The notes beneath the pieces were generated by a model, which saw only the letters and a list, made by a program, of their open reading frames with translations, was not told where the DNA came from and made no database searches. Below are positions 35,601 through 45,440 of a stretch of 64,000 nucleotides of DNA, in pieces (within the stretch, counting starts at the first letter, position 1; each line of letters starts with the position of its first letter). The stretch is taken from the NCBI GenBank assembly GCA_951217055.1, contig OX578281.1, forward strand, positions 61,134,043 to 61,198,042, given 5' to 3'. This DNA comes from Gerris lacustris (taxonomy: Eukaryota > Arthropoda > Insecta > Hemiptera > Gerridae). Position numbers and translations under genes: made by a program.

Positions 35601-38600
35601 TAGGTAATCAGTTGGATGCGGTGTACGATCTGACCGTGGGTTATATGAGCTCTATTCCTCAGACCGAGCTGGATCTCATCCGAGGAATCTTCCCTAAAAA
35701 GATTCACTTTTACATCAAAAGGTAAATTGCATTACTCTAATTAATGATTATAATTCCTTACACTAATTCTATATTATAATTATTTTAGTATATGAGTAAT
35801 AGGTGGTTGAAGAGGTGTAATAATGGACTAGTCAAATTAAAAACAAAATAATTGTGTTATTATTTTGATAAATGGTTAGAGTTGTTTAATTTTGAAATCC
35901 ATAATTAAGTTGCATTAATTAATTTTAAATGTGTAAAAAAGGAATTGCTATAATATGTTTAATAATTGTATTTGCAGATTAATGAACCATGACAGAAGAT
36001 GACCTTTAACTGGGTCGAATCGTCTTAAATGTAATATTAATTACATCCATTATTACAGCTCTCCAGCCATCTATTACTTTTATACGACATTTACAAGGGT
36101 GTATCACATTAAATTAGAATACAAATTAAATTTATTATCCTAATTCATTGCTCTAATTGTAAATCTATACCGTGTCTGACATTTCTTTTTTTGTTCGATT
36201 TTAAACTTATTTGGGTCCGTCGCGGAAAAAAGGAGGGCCTATACATTCCTGCGCTCGTCTGTCTGTAACGAGGACCCCTATATATTCCTGCGCTTGTCTG
36301 TCTGTCTGTAACGAGGACTCCTATATATTCCAGCGCTTTTCTGTTTGTCTGTAACGAGGACCCTTATACATTCCTGCGCTTGTCTGTCTGTAACGAGGAC
36401 CCTTATACATTCCTGCACTTGTCTGTCTGTCTGTAACGAAGACCCCTATATATTCCTGCGCTTGTCTGTCTGTCTGTAACGAAGACCCCTATATATTCCT
36501 GCGCTTGTCTGTCCGAAACGCACCTGATCTTCGAAAGTAACAAACATAAAAAAAATACGTGTGGTATCGCGGGACACCCGTTAGGAACGAAGTTCCTTAC
36601 GCTTTTCATTAAATATATATTTCTCCCGTAATTAATGATAATTATAATTCGATTTAAAGTAAAATTTAATCTTTCCGTAGTATGAATACTACCTAAATCT
36701 TAAAAAAATATATTTTAATTTAAATCAAATTATAATTATTATTAACAAAGGGAGACAGACTGAGAAAAATAGACTCCAGCGCCGAGACAAAAAAAAAAAA
36801 AAAATGAAATAAATATATACTATAAAATCACACTGCTAAATATGCGATACTAACTACTTATACATGGCGGAGTTAGAATTAAAACCAACTAACTATTTGT
36901 TCTAAGTGGAGTAAAACAAAATTAAAAGAAAAGCATTTTTTTTTACCATTAAAGCGAGCGTCTTGCATAAAATATGTATTGAATAATGAGAAAATGGTTA
37001 ATCATGACAAGTTAATAGTTAAAGTGCGTGGCTGTAGTATAGAGCCGAGTGTTGAAGGAACTGTATGTGTTCCCTGACTTCCCCGGTTTGACTCAATTTA
37101 AAGTAAAATATTATAAAATATATCACTTCACTACACAAAAAAATGTCTCTTTGTATCAGGTTGAAATTTTACATGCCTGTTTCAGTTGTACTTTAGACGA
37201 TGGGTATAAAGTTTTAGAACGTAAGGTATCGGTAAAAACGTTGTTTTCTCTATTTTAAAGGTTTAGGTCCGCTTTAATGTTTTTAACGATCTTTAACACT
37301 TCATAGCACCGTCGGTGTTGGTTTTACTAAAAATATTTATTTTCAAAAGTTGATTGTCTTGTTGAATAGATGAAGTTTTTTTTGTACTGTCCTAAAATTC
37401 CAATTTTACAATTTTTAGTTCATGTTTACACGAGCATTGCGCGCGAACACTTGGGCGGATAACCTTGTCCAACGAACTCGTTCTGGGCATTGGTAAAATG
37501 AACATGTGTACCAAATTGCAAATAAATCGGTCACCTTTTACTCAAGTTATCGTCAACGGTAAATATCGTGACGGTTGGTTTTGTGACGGTCTTTTATTCG
37601 GATTCACTACCGGGCTACAGACGCTGTAACGTGCCACGTGCCTTAAGGAACTTCGTTCCAAAATGTGGAACTTAGCGGTTATGTTATTTGTAATAACTAA
37701 TAACCAAAACAAAGGAAAATTATAGGGTAGCTCCAAAAACTAGGGGTTGACTTTTTTTTATATCGGAAATGCATCATGCGGGGTGCTAAATAAAAGAGGA
37801 AGGCGTCCTGCTAAATAAATAAGGACGGTGTCCTGCTAAATAAAATAGGAAGGCGTCCTGCTAAATAAATAAGGACGATGTCCTGCTAAATAAAAGAGGA
37901 AGGCGTCCTGCTAAATAAAATAGGAAGGCGTCCTGCTAAATAAATAAGGACGGTGTCCTCCTAAATAAAATAGGAAGGCGTCCTGCTAAATAAATAAGGA
38001 CGGTGTCCTGCTAAATAAAAGAGGAAGGCGTCCTGCTAAGTAAAAGAGGAAAGATATTTGGTTTCGTTTTCGTACCAATTTATATTTGCACCTTGTGTAT
38101 TTAAAAATTTTCGTTTTTTGTGTCCACCACCCCTCTATTTTTTTAACAAATCAACAAAAACAAGTTGTATTTAATCTTTGCCAGAAACAAACAAAAATGT
38201 TTTTTAGGAATTTTTTATGCGTCACATATTCTGTGGATCATTTTAATTATATATATTTATTACTTTTAAATTGTAAAAAAATATGTAATGTTTTAGCGCA
38301 TGCAAGAACTTGAGGTCTGATGATGCCCGTAAGGGGTGAAATACAACCTTTTTTAATTAACCAATTGTTAATTTGACTCACCTGTATGGTCAAAAAATCC
38401 AACATTATCAAAGGTGCAAACTTGTAAGAATTTTTCTTTAACTTAATCCTAATATTAAATTTATTTGACAGGTATGGCTGCGACGAATTACCAAACACTG
38501 AGGACGGACTTAAAATTTGGTTGAACGAGATCTGGAATACAAAAGAGAACCTTCTGAGTCAATTCTACAGCGAGGGAAACTTCGGGCCTTGCTTACCTGC

Positions 38601-41600
38601 TGGTAATTATTAATTATTATATTAGAATTTATAGAATGAAATTGAGCATAGTGCGAGAATCAGTAAAAATTCCTCAATTTTTCACGAATGATTGTGAACC
38701 AGTAACCCTTAATCAAATGCCAATTCCTTAATCCAGTTCCGTTCGCTACCTGGGGCTTTACTTAGATCGTCGTTCGACATGGGCACATCACATCAAACAT
38801 AAACGTCAAACATGCAATACACGCTATAAAGTTTTACACAGACTCTTACACAATACATCTAAACTCAACATGCAAAACAAAGTACTCATAGACAACACCA
38901 TAATAAAACCTACATGGACATATGGCATAGAACTCTGGGGTTGCACCAAACCTTCCAATTCCTTTATCGCATCCAATCTCTCCAATCCAAGATCCTAAGA
39001 AAAATAGCTGACGCCACTTTGTCCATGAACTAGCCATTTCCCTATACAAATCCTTCCACGACTCCCTTTCTGACCATTCCAATCCACTAGTCCACAGTCT
39101 GTTTTCCCGGTCCATTCCTGATAACCCTTCTAGGCCCCTGAAAAGGCAGTGGGCACGTCTCTCTTAGACAGCTAAATATATTTATTTTAATTCCATGTAT
39201 TAAATTTATTTATTGTTTCATTATATTAAACATAAAAAAAATCTGTTTCAATTTAGTAAGCGCTATCACGAGATAGTTCCTTGCAGCATGTCATCTCAAC
39301 ATAGATATACAAGACCAAAAATATTCCTTTTTGCCTAAAACGGATTTCTGTCTAGGACTTTTTTTTGGGAACTTTATTTCTTCAGAACGATCTTAATAAT
39401 GCTTCCATTAGCTTCGGTAAGCTCGGAAGCAAAAAGTTTGTGCAGAAGTGAAAGAGGCGCAGAAGGTTGAAATTACTATTGGGTCACAATGGGCAAATGC
39501 ACCTTCAAAATAGGATATGTGGTTTTTAAGATAAGGTAGTACTTAAAAATTTTGAACAACAGAGCTGCAGACAGCCACAAGACTAAAATTATAACTGACA
39601 GACAGACAGGGGACAAAAATGTTCCTTGGTGTCTGAAACGGTGATGAAAACGAGGATCAAGGTTCTTATATTCTTATCAAAATTAGGAAGAAGTGCTAAT
39701 TCTTTCATCGTCCATTTTCGATGTATACTATGGAAGATATAAATGTAACAGGCAATTTACAAATATCACTGTGGATGAATTTTCTAAGATGTACATCCAA
39801 AGTGGAAGTATGAAACCAAAATAAGAAAAAACGAGATTCGAATAGTGTCATATGAATTATTAAATACCTGCATTGCGTAAAATCTGTTTAATTCATACAT
39901 TTTTAATCAGTGGAAAGAATTTTTGAGGAGCCTGCGTCTCTGGGGGTCTTGCAGCTCCACATCTCTCTGTAATGCACAATCCATAATACATGAGTTTATC
40001 TTTTATTCTTATATGTTTTTGAATAACATATAAAATATTAAGTTGGATTCATAACCGGAAACATGTACTAATTTCATTGCAGTCGTTCTATAGATCTTGC
40101 AGTGTCAGCTATAGTAACAAAATATATATAAAGATTGTAGCGCCCAGGGATAAATTCGGTTTTCGTCCCATCTCTGTCGACTCAATCCCGACTATTGAAA
40201 AAACAAATCGGTCCGAGACAACTCAGATAAACTTTCTCATAATATGAGTTCAAAATTACTTTGCCCAGTGTTTTCCATTTATTAGTTTTCGAGTTTACGA
40301 AAGTACATTAAATTACTATTGAGTATTATAATTGCATAAAAATATCTTCTCCTCGGCGGGGAATCAAACCCAGCCTCTCTCCGTTCGCGTTTAAGCTATT
40401 TTCTCAGGAGCTAAATTTCTCACAGAAAAACGGCTTATATCGTTAGATTCGCATCTAAATGGACCCTATTTCACATTCAACAAAATACGCAGTATATATA
40501 TAATATGAAAAGTATGGCAATAACTTGAGTAAAAGGTGACCTATTTTGGTGAAATTTGGTACACATTTTCATTTTACCTATGCCCAAGACTTCGTTGGAC
40601 AACGTTATCCGCTTAAGCGTTCGCGTGGAAAGCTCGCGTGAACATTTAGAATTTGAATTCTAGGAGGGGCAAAAAATACTGACATCATCTATGATGGATG
40701 AGACAACATTTTTTATTTTTTTTTCAAATAAAATTTCTCAGTAATACCAGCAGCGACACAGCTATAATGTGTTAAATATCGTTAAAACGATTAGAGTGGA
40801 CCAAAAAGTTTTAAATGGAGTAACCAATGTCTTCCCCAGTATCTTACGTTCTTAAGTATTGATTTTAATAAAACTTCACTCAAATCATGTAATTTACTAT
40901 TGAAACATGCATGTAAAATTTCAACCTGATACAAGCAGACGTTTTTGTGCAGTGAAGTGATGTATTTATAATTATACTCGTAGTTTAAAAGTTTAAAAGC
41001 TACAGCGGGTGGTTAAGATTGTTATAGGCATGTAGTTATATGGGTTTATCAAGGAAGGTGAGCTTTTCACCAAGTACCCCTACTTTACATCGCATTATAC
41101 TCTTTTTACAATTAGTATCATCTTTTGACAGCGCGGGAAAATCGAAAAAATGTGGAGGGGAGCCAATGAAAGCACTGGATTTTGAATTCGACAAGGTCAG
41201 GCCAACTAAGCAAATTATAATGACACTGGCCCCACCCCTCCCATAGACCTAGTGGCTTTATTTTTTTCATCATAATAGGTTGGACAATCTGAGTGTCAAA
41301 AGTCAATACTAATTGTAAAATGTGTATACACTCTTCCACTTATTTTTAACAATGACATTCATTATGATTAATAAATTCCTTAATACTCAATATCTATTGC
41401 AATGAGCTCGTTTCAATGATTAATTACATTGAATTATTTTACATTTACATTAATTTTATTTTATGACATTTTTTTCTAACAGTATTAAAGTGACTCTGTG
41501 TGCAGGTCCGTGGCCGCGACCTATCTCGAACTCTCTGTACCTTGCAGTAGTGGGCTGGACAGGACTAGTTGTGTGCACGTTCCTCCTCCTAGCTACTAGT

Positions 41601-41741
41601 CACTACTTCAGGATGTACGTCCTCTGTACCAACCTCCTGTTCGTCCTCCTCAGTCTCTCCACAGACGGACTTCAGCACCTCGAGATCTACTGGTTCAGAG
41701 TCAAGAAGTATATCCTGCCGCATAGTAAGAAAACAGACTAA
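29469..41741 (+). CDS. LCLAT1: Lysocardiolipin acyltransferase 1-like gene, eight coding exons, 376 aa
   Basis: Spliced gene of the LPLAT/AGPAT family, LCLAT1 (ALCAT1/AGPAT8) branch. Members transfer acyl groups from acyl-CoA to lysophospholipids, including lysocardiolipin and lysophosphatidylinositol, at the ER or mitochondria-associated membrane. Exons: 29469-29645, 31621-31712, 34076-34188, 34818-34930, 35141-35291, 35604-35721, 38472-38602, 41506-41741. They sum to 1131 nt, and every junction keeps frame with GT/AG ends. Residues ~8-38 are a hydrophobic, Cys-rich N-terminal segment. The catalytic HX4D block is His89-Asp94 (NHRTRLD), and FPEGTD lies at ~169-174. Two hydrophobic stretches occupy ~309-329 and ~335-350. 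The protein ends in KKTD, a KKXX ER-retrieval signal. Length and ends match the known family (376-residue forms, KKXX tail). The start ATG has A at -3 and lies just after a likely splice acceptor (29461-29463), so a 5' UTR exon probably lies upstream. No convincing poly(A) signal sits close to the stop. Family assignment is firm; substrate preference is inferred. Confidence 0.93.
30427..31510. repeat. 27-bp minisatellite in LCLAT1 intron 1 (~40 units)
   Basis: Units start TTTACATTTAG and end in a few recurring variants (TAACTCTCATTGTTTC, TACCTCTCCTTCTTGT, CTCCTCTCATTGTTGT). Because 27 is a multiple of three, frames stay open on both strands. The 329- and 188-residue open frames are periodic by-products, not proteins. 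The array ends ~110 bases before exon 2. Confidence 0.93.
31621..31712 (+). CDS. LCLAT1: LCLAT1-like coding exon 2
   Basis: Residues 60-89 plus two bases of codon 90. It opens with GLMEVMFGV, the segment before the acyltransferase core, and ends inside the catalytic NHR. The acceptor is TTTTAG and the donor GTGAGT. The HX4D active-site motif is split here: His89 is in this exon and Asp94 in the next. Confidence 0.9.
32237..34045 (+). mobile_element. hAT transposon (1809 bp) in LCLAT1 intron 2 with perfect 8-bp TSD
   Basis: The ends are CAGAGACGGGA and TCCCGTCTCTG, inverted. The flanks carry ATCATTAT (32229-32236, 34046-34053). Both subterminal regions are dense in GTCATAAA/TTTATGAC-type motifs, as expected of transposase-binding sites in hAT ends. 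The coding part is reduced to the C-terminal dimerisation domain at ~33530-33771. A foreign repeat with CTGTCTATCTGTCAG and GAAATTCC lies near 32880-32960. Confidence 0.92.
33530..33771 (+). pseudogene. hAT transposase C-terminal dimerisation domain fragment
   Basis: The open frame contains FAPSSSADVEWSFSKFKILL then TDKRANLTLDNIEQHM, the classic hAT C-terminal pattern (S-x-D-V-E-x-S-F-S ... N-L ... H). The upstream catalytic domain and BED finger are absent, and no start codon fits the protein. It is on the gene's strand but not part of LCLAT1. Confidence 0.85.
34076..34188 (+). CDS. LCLAT1: LCLAT1-like coding exon 3
   Basis: Completes the HX4D motif (TRLDWNF) and runs to PGPG. The acceptor is TATTTTCAG and the donor GTAAAT, phase 2 in and 1 out. 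Only 22 bases separate its first base from the target duplication of the hAT element in intron 2. Confidence 0.9.
34600..34790 (+). repeat. Interspersed repeat in LCLAT1 intron 3
   Basis: AACAAACATTCATTTTTATT through CACTAGTCGATTATA matches 17400-17554. It ends just before exon 4. Confidence 0.5.
34818..34930 (+). CDS. LCLAT1: LCLAT1-like coding exon 4
   Basis: Encodes WVMQMAGFFYIYRDW and the following helix to HTYQ, matching the segment between HX4D and FPEGT in LCLAT1 proteins. The acceptor is TTTATAG and the donor GTAAAC. It ends in phase 0. Confidence 0.9.
35141..35291 (+). CDS. LCLAT1: LCLAT1-like coding exon 5
   Basis: Carries FPEGTD (~169-174), the substrate-binding block, then SRSN-like and LHPRTTGF segments typical of the family. 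The acceptor is GTTGCAG. I place the donor at 35292 (A|GTGGGT) because it keeps frame into exon 6 and gives an ungapped match to the family around MRTSNQLDAV. The next GT, five bases on, would create an immediate stop. Confidence 0.85.
35604..35721 (+). CDS. LCLAT1: LCLAT1-like coding exon 6
   Basis: Encodes NQLDAVYDLTVGY through IHFYIKR, the conserved post-catalytic segment. The acceptor is TGTTTAG and the donor GTAAAT. It ends with two bases of the Arg codon that exon 7 completes. Confidence 0.88.
36215..36520. repeat. ~40-bp tandem repeat in LCLAT1 intron 6
   Basis: About seven units of ACGAGGACCCCTATATATTC then CTGCGCTTG and a variable number of TCTG units. Unit length varies because the internal CTGT tract expands and contracts. 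Confidence 0.85.
36545..37600 (-). repeat. Inverted CTCCGCCATG module plus family M copy (intron 6)
   Basis: Reverse order of 27181-27915: ACGTGTGGTATCGCGGGACA, then ACTTATACATGGCGGAGTTA, TAAAGCGAGCG (36950), TTGGGCGGATAACCTTGTCC and ACTCAAGTTATCGTCAACGG. Non-coding. Confidence 0.6.
37780..38050. repeat. ~25-bp tandem repeat in LCLAT1 intron 6
   Basis: About ten units alternating AGGAAGGCGTCCTGCTAAAT and AAGGACGGTGTCCTGCTAAA variants. GGA(C/A)G and CGTCC make each unit weakly self-complementary. Confidence 0.88.
38472..38602 (+). CDS. LCLAT1: LCLAT1-like coding exon 7
   Basis: Completes the Arg codon and continues YGCDELP, then a Trp-rich helix (LKIWLNEIWNTKE) ending in LPAG. It corresponds to the RYP.DTLP...LW...W.EKE region of vertebrate LCLAT1. 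The acceptor is TTGACAG and the donor GTAATT. Confidence 0.87.
38735..39240 (+). pseudogene. Jockey-like LINE, 5'-truncated tail, in LCLAT1 intron 7
   Basis: VRYLGLYLDRRSTWAHHIK, then ...IIKPTWTYGIELWG, RIQSLQSKILRKIADAT, and finally NPSRPLKRQWARL before a stop. This is the standard C-terminus of Jockey-clade ORF2. At least two frameshifts separate the blocks. A short A-rich tail is near 39230. It is in sense orientation with the host gene. Confidence 0.85.
39241..40194. other. LCLAT1 intron 7, no gene seen
   Basis: Contains GCTTCCATTAGCTTCGGTAA then GCTCGGAAGC (39402), a hairpin-capable segment that recurs near 43541. Otherwise old repeat DNA. Confidence 0.35.
40195..40480 (+). repeat. Interspersed family R, partial copy (intron 7)
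   Basis: AAATCGGTCCGAGACAACTC to CGGCTTATATCGTTAGATTC; same order as 6880-7140 and 9755-10010. Confidence 0.65.
40481..41419 (+). repeat. Family M relative, longer copy (intron 7)
   Basis: AATAACTTGAGTAAAAGGTG, GGTGAAATTTGGTACACATT, GACTTCGTTGGACAACGTTA and a right end GAGCTCGTTTCAATGATT. The left terminal repeat is missing. It reaches to ~90 bases before exon 8. Confidence 0.6.
41506..41741 (+). CDS. LCLAT1: LCLAT1-like coding exon 8 (C-terminal) with stop
   Basis: Encodes the last 78 residues: two hydrophobic stretches (SLYLAVVGWTGLVVCTFLLL and a second around VLCTNLLFVLLSL), then a basic tail ending in KKTD. KKXX is the dilysine retrieval signal also found at the end of vertebrate LCLAT1. 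The acceptor is TGTGCAG and the stop is TAA at 41739-41741. Confidence 0.9.
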
Positions 41742-42500
41742 GCACCATCCTTTAATGACCATTCTTCTACCATGAAATGTTTACCAAATATAAAAATAGC
41801 CGAGTTTAAAATTTATATTAAGTTGCAATTTATGGCCAAACTATTTTATAAATTTAAATGGTATTATTATATAAAATAGGAGAAAGACACACTAAAAATG
41901 CAGCCACGAGCTGGGATCTTGTTTTTTTGGGTCTAGAGCTGGCTACACATGTTGTGATTGACCTAAAAGGTATACTGAACTGGTAACGTGGTAACCCGGA
42001 GCGTTTGTGCTATCACAACTGTGAAGGTTTAGGTCATAACTTGATAGTACATGCTCTCCTATACTTGTAGACAAACTTTTTGGGGGGCCCCTCGCCAAAT
42101 TAAAATTTATGAGCAATTAAAAAAAAGCTCGTGGGCAGGTAGTTTGCTTTATAGGGAGCCCCCGTCGGCATGGTACATAGGATATGGGGGCCCCTTTCAC
42201 CGGGGCTCCACAGCAATGCGGGCCCATAGTTACGCCACTGGTACAGGTTTATCTATCACCAATGAAACTGGTTTCATGAACGATACATAATATATACTTA
42301 TTTTAGTTAGTTTTATGATAAATATTTAAATTTTCTCACACAGTGGTTTTGAGTACATTGTAATAATTATGATTAATGTTAATAATTTGTCCTCTTGAAC
42401 TGTTTACTTCCACGTCTTCTTTTATAGTTTTTTCTACAAATAGAATAATTATAGTTAAAAAAATATAAGAAGAATCAAAATTAAAATAAAGAAAAATAAA
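41742..42500 (+). other. LCLAT1 3' flank; hAT-like end fragment
   Basis: No AATAAA occurs close to the stop; the first clear pair (42485, 42495) is 0.75 kb away. 42080-42242 is GC-rich and ends TAGTTACGCCACTG, a CAGTGGCG-type terminus. It resembles the interior of the 2983-4449 element (GGGGGCCCCT, CTCGCCAAA). Confidence 0.4.
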
Positions 42501-42526
42501 CTGCCAATTAGTGTGGCACATAGCTT

Positions 42527-42955
42527 AATGATGATCCGGGAACCATCTCAGCATCTTACCAGATCGCTGCTCTCGCTCAAAAAGCAATCCTGTCACCTTT
42601 TGACAGGATTTCTTACTGGACACTGCATGCTAAATCGACATCTACATCTGCTTGGCCTAGCAGAAAGCCCAGTGTGCAGGCTGTGCGAGGAAGAGGATGA
42701 AACACCTTCTCATCTTATTAGCAGCTGTCCTGCATTAACACGCTTGAGGTGGAGAATCTTTGGCTCAGCCATCCTGCCAATTGAAGAACTAAGGTTACTT
42801 CCCCTAAACAAGGTGCTCACTTTCTGTGGGTCTGTCAGCTTGCTTAGAGGATAGGGTACTATAGGATGGACTATTAAACCGGGTTTGCACCTTGGATCCA
42901 CTCATGAGGTCTTATTGCTTCGGACTTTTTTTTTTTATAAAAAAAAGTCCCCCGG

Positions 42956-42992
<37 letters not shown>
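42527..42992 (+). mobile_element. 5'-truncated copy of the RNase H-bearing LINE, with 14-bp TSD
   Basis: Starts ATGATGATCCGGGAACCATC-like text, encodes the last ~107 residues of the LINE ORF2 (including the CRLC...H...C motif), and carries the same short 3' UTR, terminal hairpin and a long poly-A. The direct repeat GTGGCACATAGCTT flanks it (42513-42526, 42993-43006). I see about two substitutions in the ~390 shared bases compared with the long copy at 49.7-50.0 kb. Confidence 0.93.
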
Positions 42993-42994
<2 letters not shown>

Positions 42995-43083
42995 GGCACA
43001 TAGCTTCCTCGCATCCTATCATGTACTATAACAATTATTGTTATATTACTTTATTGTTATATTGTTTATTTTGTAAAGACTAT

Positions 43084-43395
43084 TAATAGTTTTAGCGATC
43101 TTTAACACTTCATAGCGGTGTCTCTGTTGGTTTTACTAAAAAATTGTATTTGTAAAAAATGTTTGTCTCAATGAATAGATGAAGTTAGTTTTTTTCCCCG
43201 ACCTAAAATTCCAATTTTAAATTTAAAGTTCACGTTTACGCGAGCGTTGCTTGTGAACGCTTGGACGGATAACTTTGTCCAACGAACTCGTCCTGGGCAT
43301 TGGTAAAATGAACATGTCTACCAAATTTCATCAAAATTGGTCGACATTTACTCAAGTTATCGTCGCACGTTTCATAATTCGCGAACACACAGACC

Positions 43396-43439
<44 letters not shown>

Positions 43440-43570
43440 CGAGACCAAAAATGTTCCCTGATGTCTGAAACGGATTTCTGTCTTGGAGTTTTTGAAATCG
43501 GAGGCATAAAAGTTTTTCGTTCTCAAAAGTGAACACAATGCTTCCGTTACCTTCGGTAAGCTCGGAAGCA
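43084..43570 (-). repeat. Family M, inverted partial copy, with (ACAG)n
   Basis: AGCGATCTTTAACACTTCAT, GTTTACGCGAGCGTTGC, CTTGGACGGATAACTTTGTC, TACCAAATTTCATCAAAATT and an (ACAG)n tract (~43389-43438), all reversed relative to 13387. GCTTCCGTTACCTTCGGTAA then GCTCGGAAGC follows at 43541. Confidence 0.6.
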
Positions 43571-44145
43571 AAATATAAGAATTATAGTTAGGTCTAACTT
43601 TCATGCAACTATTTTTTAGGAATTCATGAAACCTAGTTTCTTGCAACCTATGAAACTAGAGTTTCATGCAACCTATGAATCTAAAGTTTTATGAAATCTT
43701 CCTGCACACTTGATGAACGCAGGTTGTATGAAACTATTGATAAACGTTTCGTGAAACTGGTTTCATTAAACCAAGTTTGCAGTTTGCTAAAACTGAGTTT
43801 CAGTTAGGGACAATCTGTCTTACTCCCCTTGTTCAAACTTAATACAATATACCTATTAACTATTAACTTATTAATTAATTAATTAATAAAAATATGAAAT
43901 TTAACTAAATCGTAGTTGGATCCCCGGCTGAAAGGTGTATTTTAGTGTGTTTTTCTCTCTTTTTTTTAATAATAATTTTTATATTTTAAGTTTAAATGTA
44001 TTTAAACTCGGTAAATTGAGTTATTATTTTTTTAAAGAAAACATGACCTTAAAATATAAAAAAAAGTCGCTTAATATATGTATATTGAAATGATAGTTAC
44101 CCCTTAGAGATCTTTATAAAATTTAAAGCTATAATTATTATAGAG
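43571..44145. other. AT-rich DNA, no gene seen
   Basis: 43605-43800 repeats short variants of ATGAAACTAGTTTCATGCAA, forming small imperfect palindromes. No coding motif. Confidence 0.35.
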
Positions 44146-44570
44146 AAGTCGTGTCTAATAAAATGTAAAGCTATAATTACTACAAAGAAGACGTGTCTTT
44201 AAATGTAAAGCTATAATTACTACAGAGAAGACGAGTCTATTAAAATGTAAAGCTATAATTACTACAAAGAAGATATGTCTAAAAAAATGTAAAGCTATAA
44301 TTACTATACACAGAAGACGTGTCTAATAAAATGTAAAGCTATAATTACTACAAAGAAGATATGTCTAAAAAAATGTAAAGCTATAATTACTATACACAGA
44401 AGAGGTGTCTAATAAAATATAAAGCTATAATTACTATACACAGAAGACGTGTCTAATAAAATGTAAAGCTATAATTACTATACAAAGAAGACGTGTCTAA
44501 TAAAATGTAAAGCTATAATTACTACAGAAAAGACGTGTCTAATAAATGTAAAGCTATAATTACTTCAGAC
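44146..44570. repeat. ~42-bp tandem repeat (~10 units)
   Basis: Units contain TGTAAAGCTATAATTACTAC then ARAGAAGACGTGTCTAATAA, with small indels. Confidence 0.9.
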
Positions 44571-44834
44571 ACATTTGAATGAAAGTTTTAATTTTGATTT
44601 TCTCACGCTTCTATCAGTTTAATTTTAATTTTAAATTTTCTTATTTTTAAATAGAAGGTGTACATTTTTTATTCAATTTTAAAGCTGAAATTTATGCTGA
44701 AGTTATGTCGTATTTCTGATGGCAATGGAAGTTAATTTAATACATACGAAAATAATTTTCGTTTCTATTTTTAAATTTGTTTAATATTACGTAAAGAAAC
44801 ATCAACTGCAATTGTAATAAACATTTTTAAAAGG

Positions 44835-44880
<46 letters not shown>

Positions 44881-45297
44881 GGAAAAAGTTTTGTGATTTA
44901 TAATTAATTTAATGTTGAAACAACGTGACGGGCTTTATGAATCTGAACTGCGGGCAGGTTATTATTCTTCGTAGAATTTAACAATTTAGAACCATTCTTG
45001 TAAAGCAATAAATATTAACTTTTCTCCCCTACCAATGTAAATTAAAATAATTTTATTTTTTAATAAAACAATATTGTTAAGGAAAAATAAAAGCACTATT
45101 TAAGTAAATTAGAATGTAGTTTACATTACTCTAGGGTTTCCTTACAGGCCTATGTAAACTTTACTTTATTCTGTATTACAAAAAAGAAAATAGATAAATA
45201 AATTGTTTTGTATAGTAAATTAATAATATTTAAAACTAATTATAGTACTAAATTAACTAAATTAAATTATTTTAAAATTGTAATATTACTATAGATT
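44571..45297. other. AT-rich DNA with a long poly-T
   Basis: Poly-T at ~44837-44874; no gene seen. Confidence 0.35.
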
Positions 45298-45440
45298 ATT
45301 GTACTTAAATATATACGAAGGGTGTTGTGAAAAAATAAACAATGTGTACTTAAAATATACGAAGGGTGTTGTGAAAAAATAAACAATGTGTACTTAAAAT
45401 ATACGAAGGGTGTTTTGACAAAATAAACAATGTGTACTTA
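45298..45440. repeat. 44-bp tandem repeat (3 units)
   Basis: GTGTACTTAAAATATACGAA then GGGTGTTGTGAAAAAATAAA; units start at 45301, 45346 and 45390. Confidence 0.9.

Noticed and set aside
42513..42854. 113-residue open frame as a domesticated gene
   Set aside because: Starts in the target duplication and is the tail of a 5'-truncated LINE copy.
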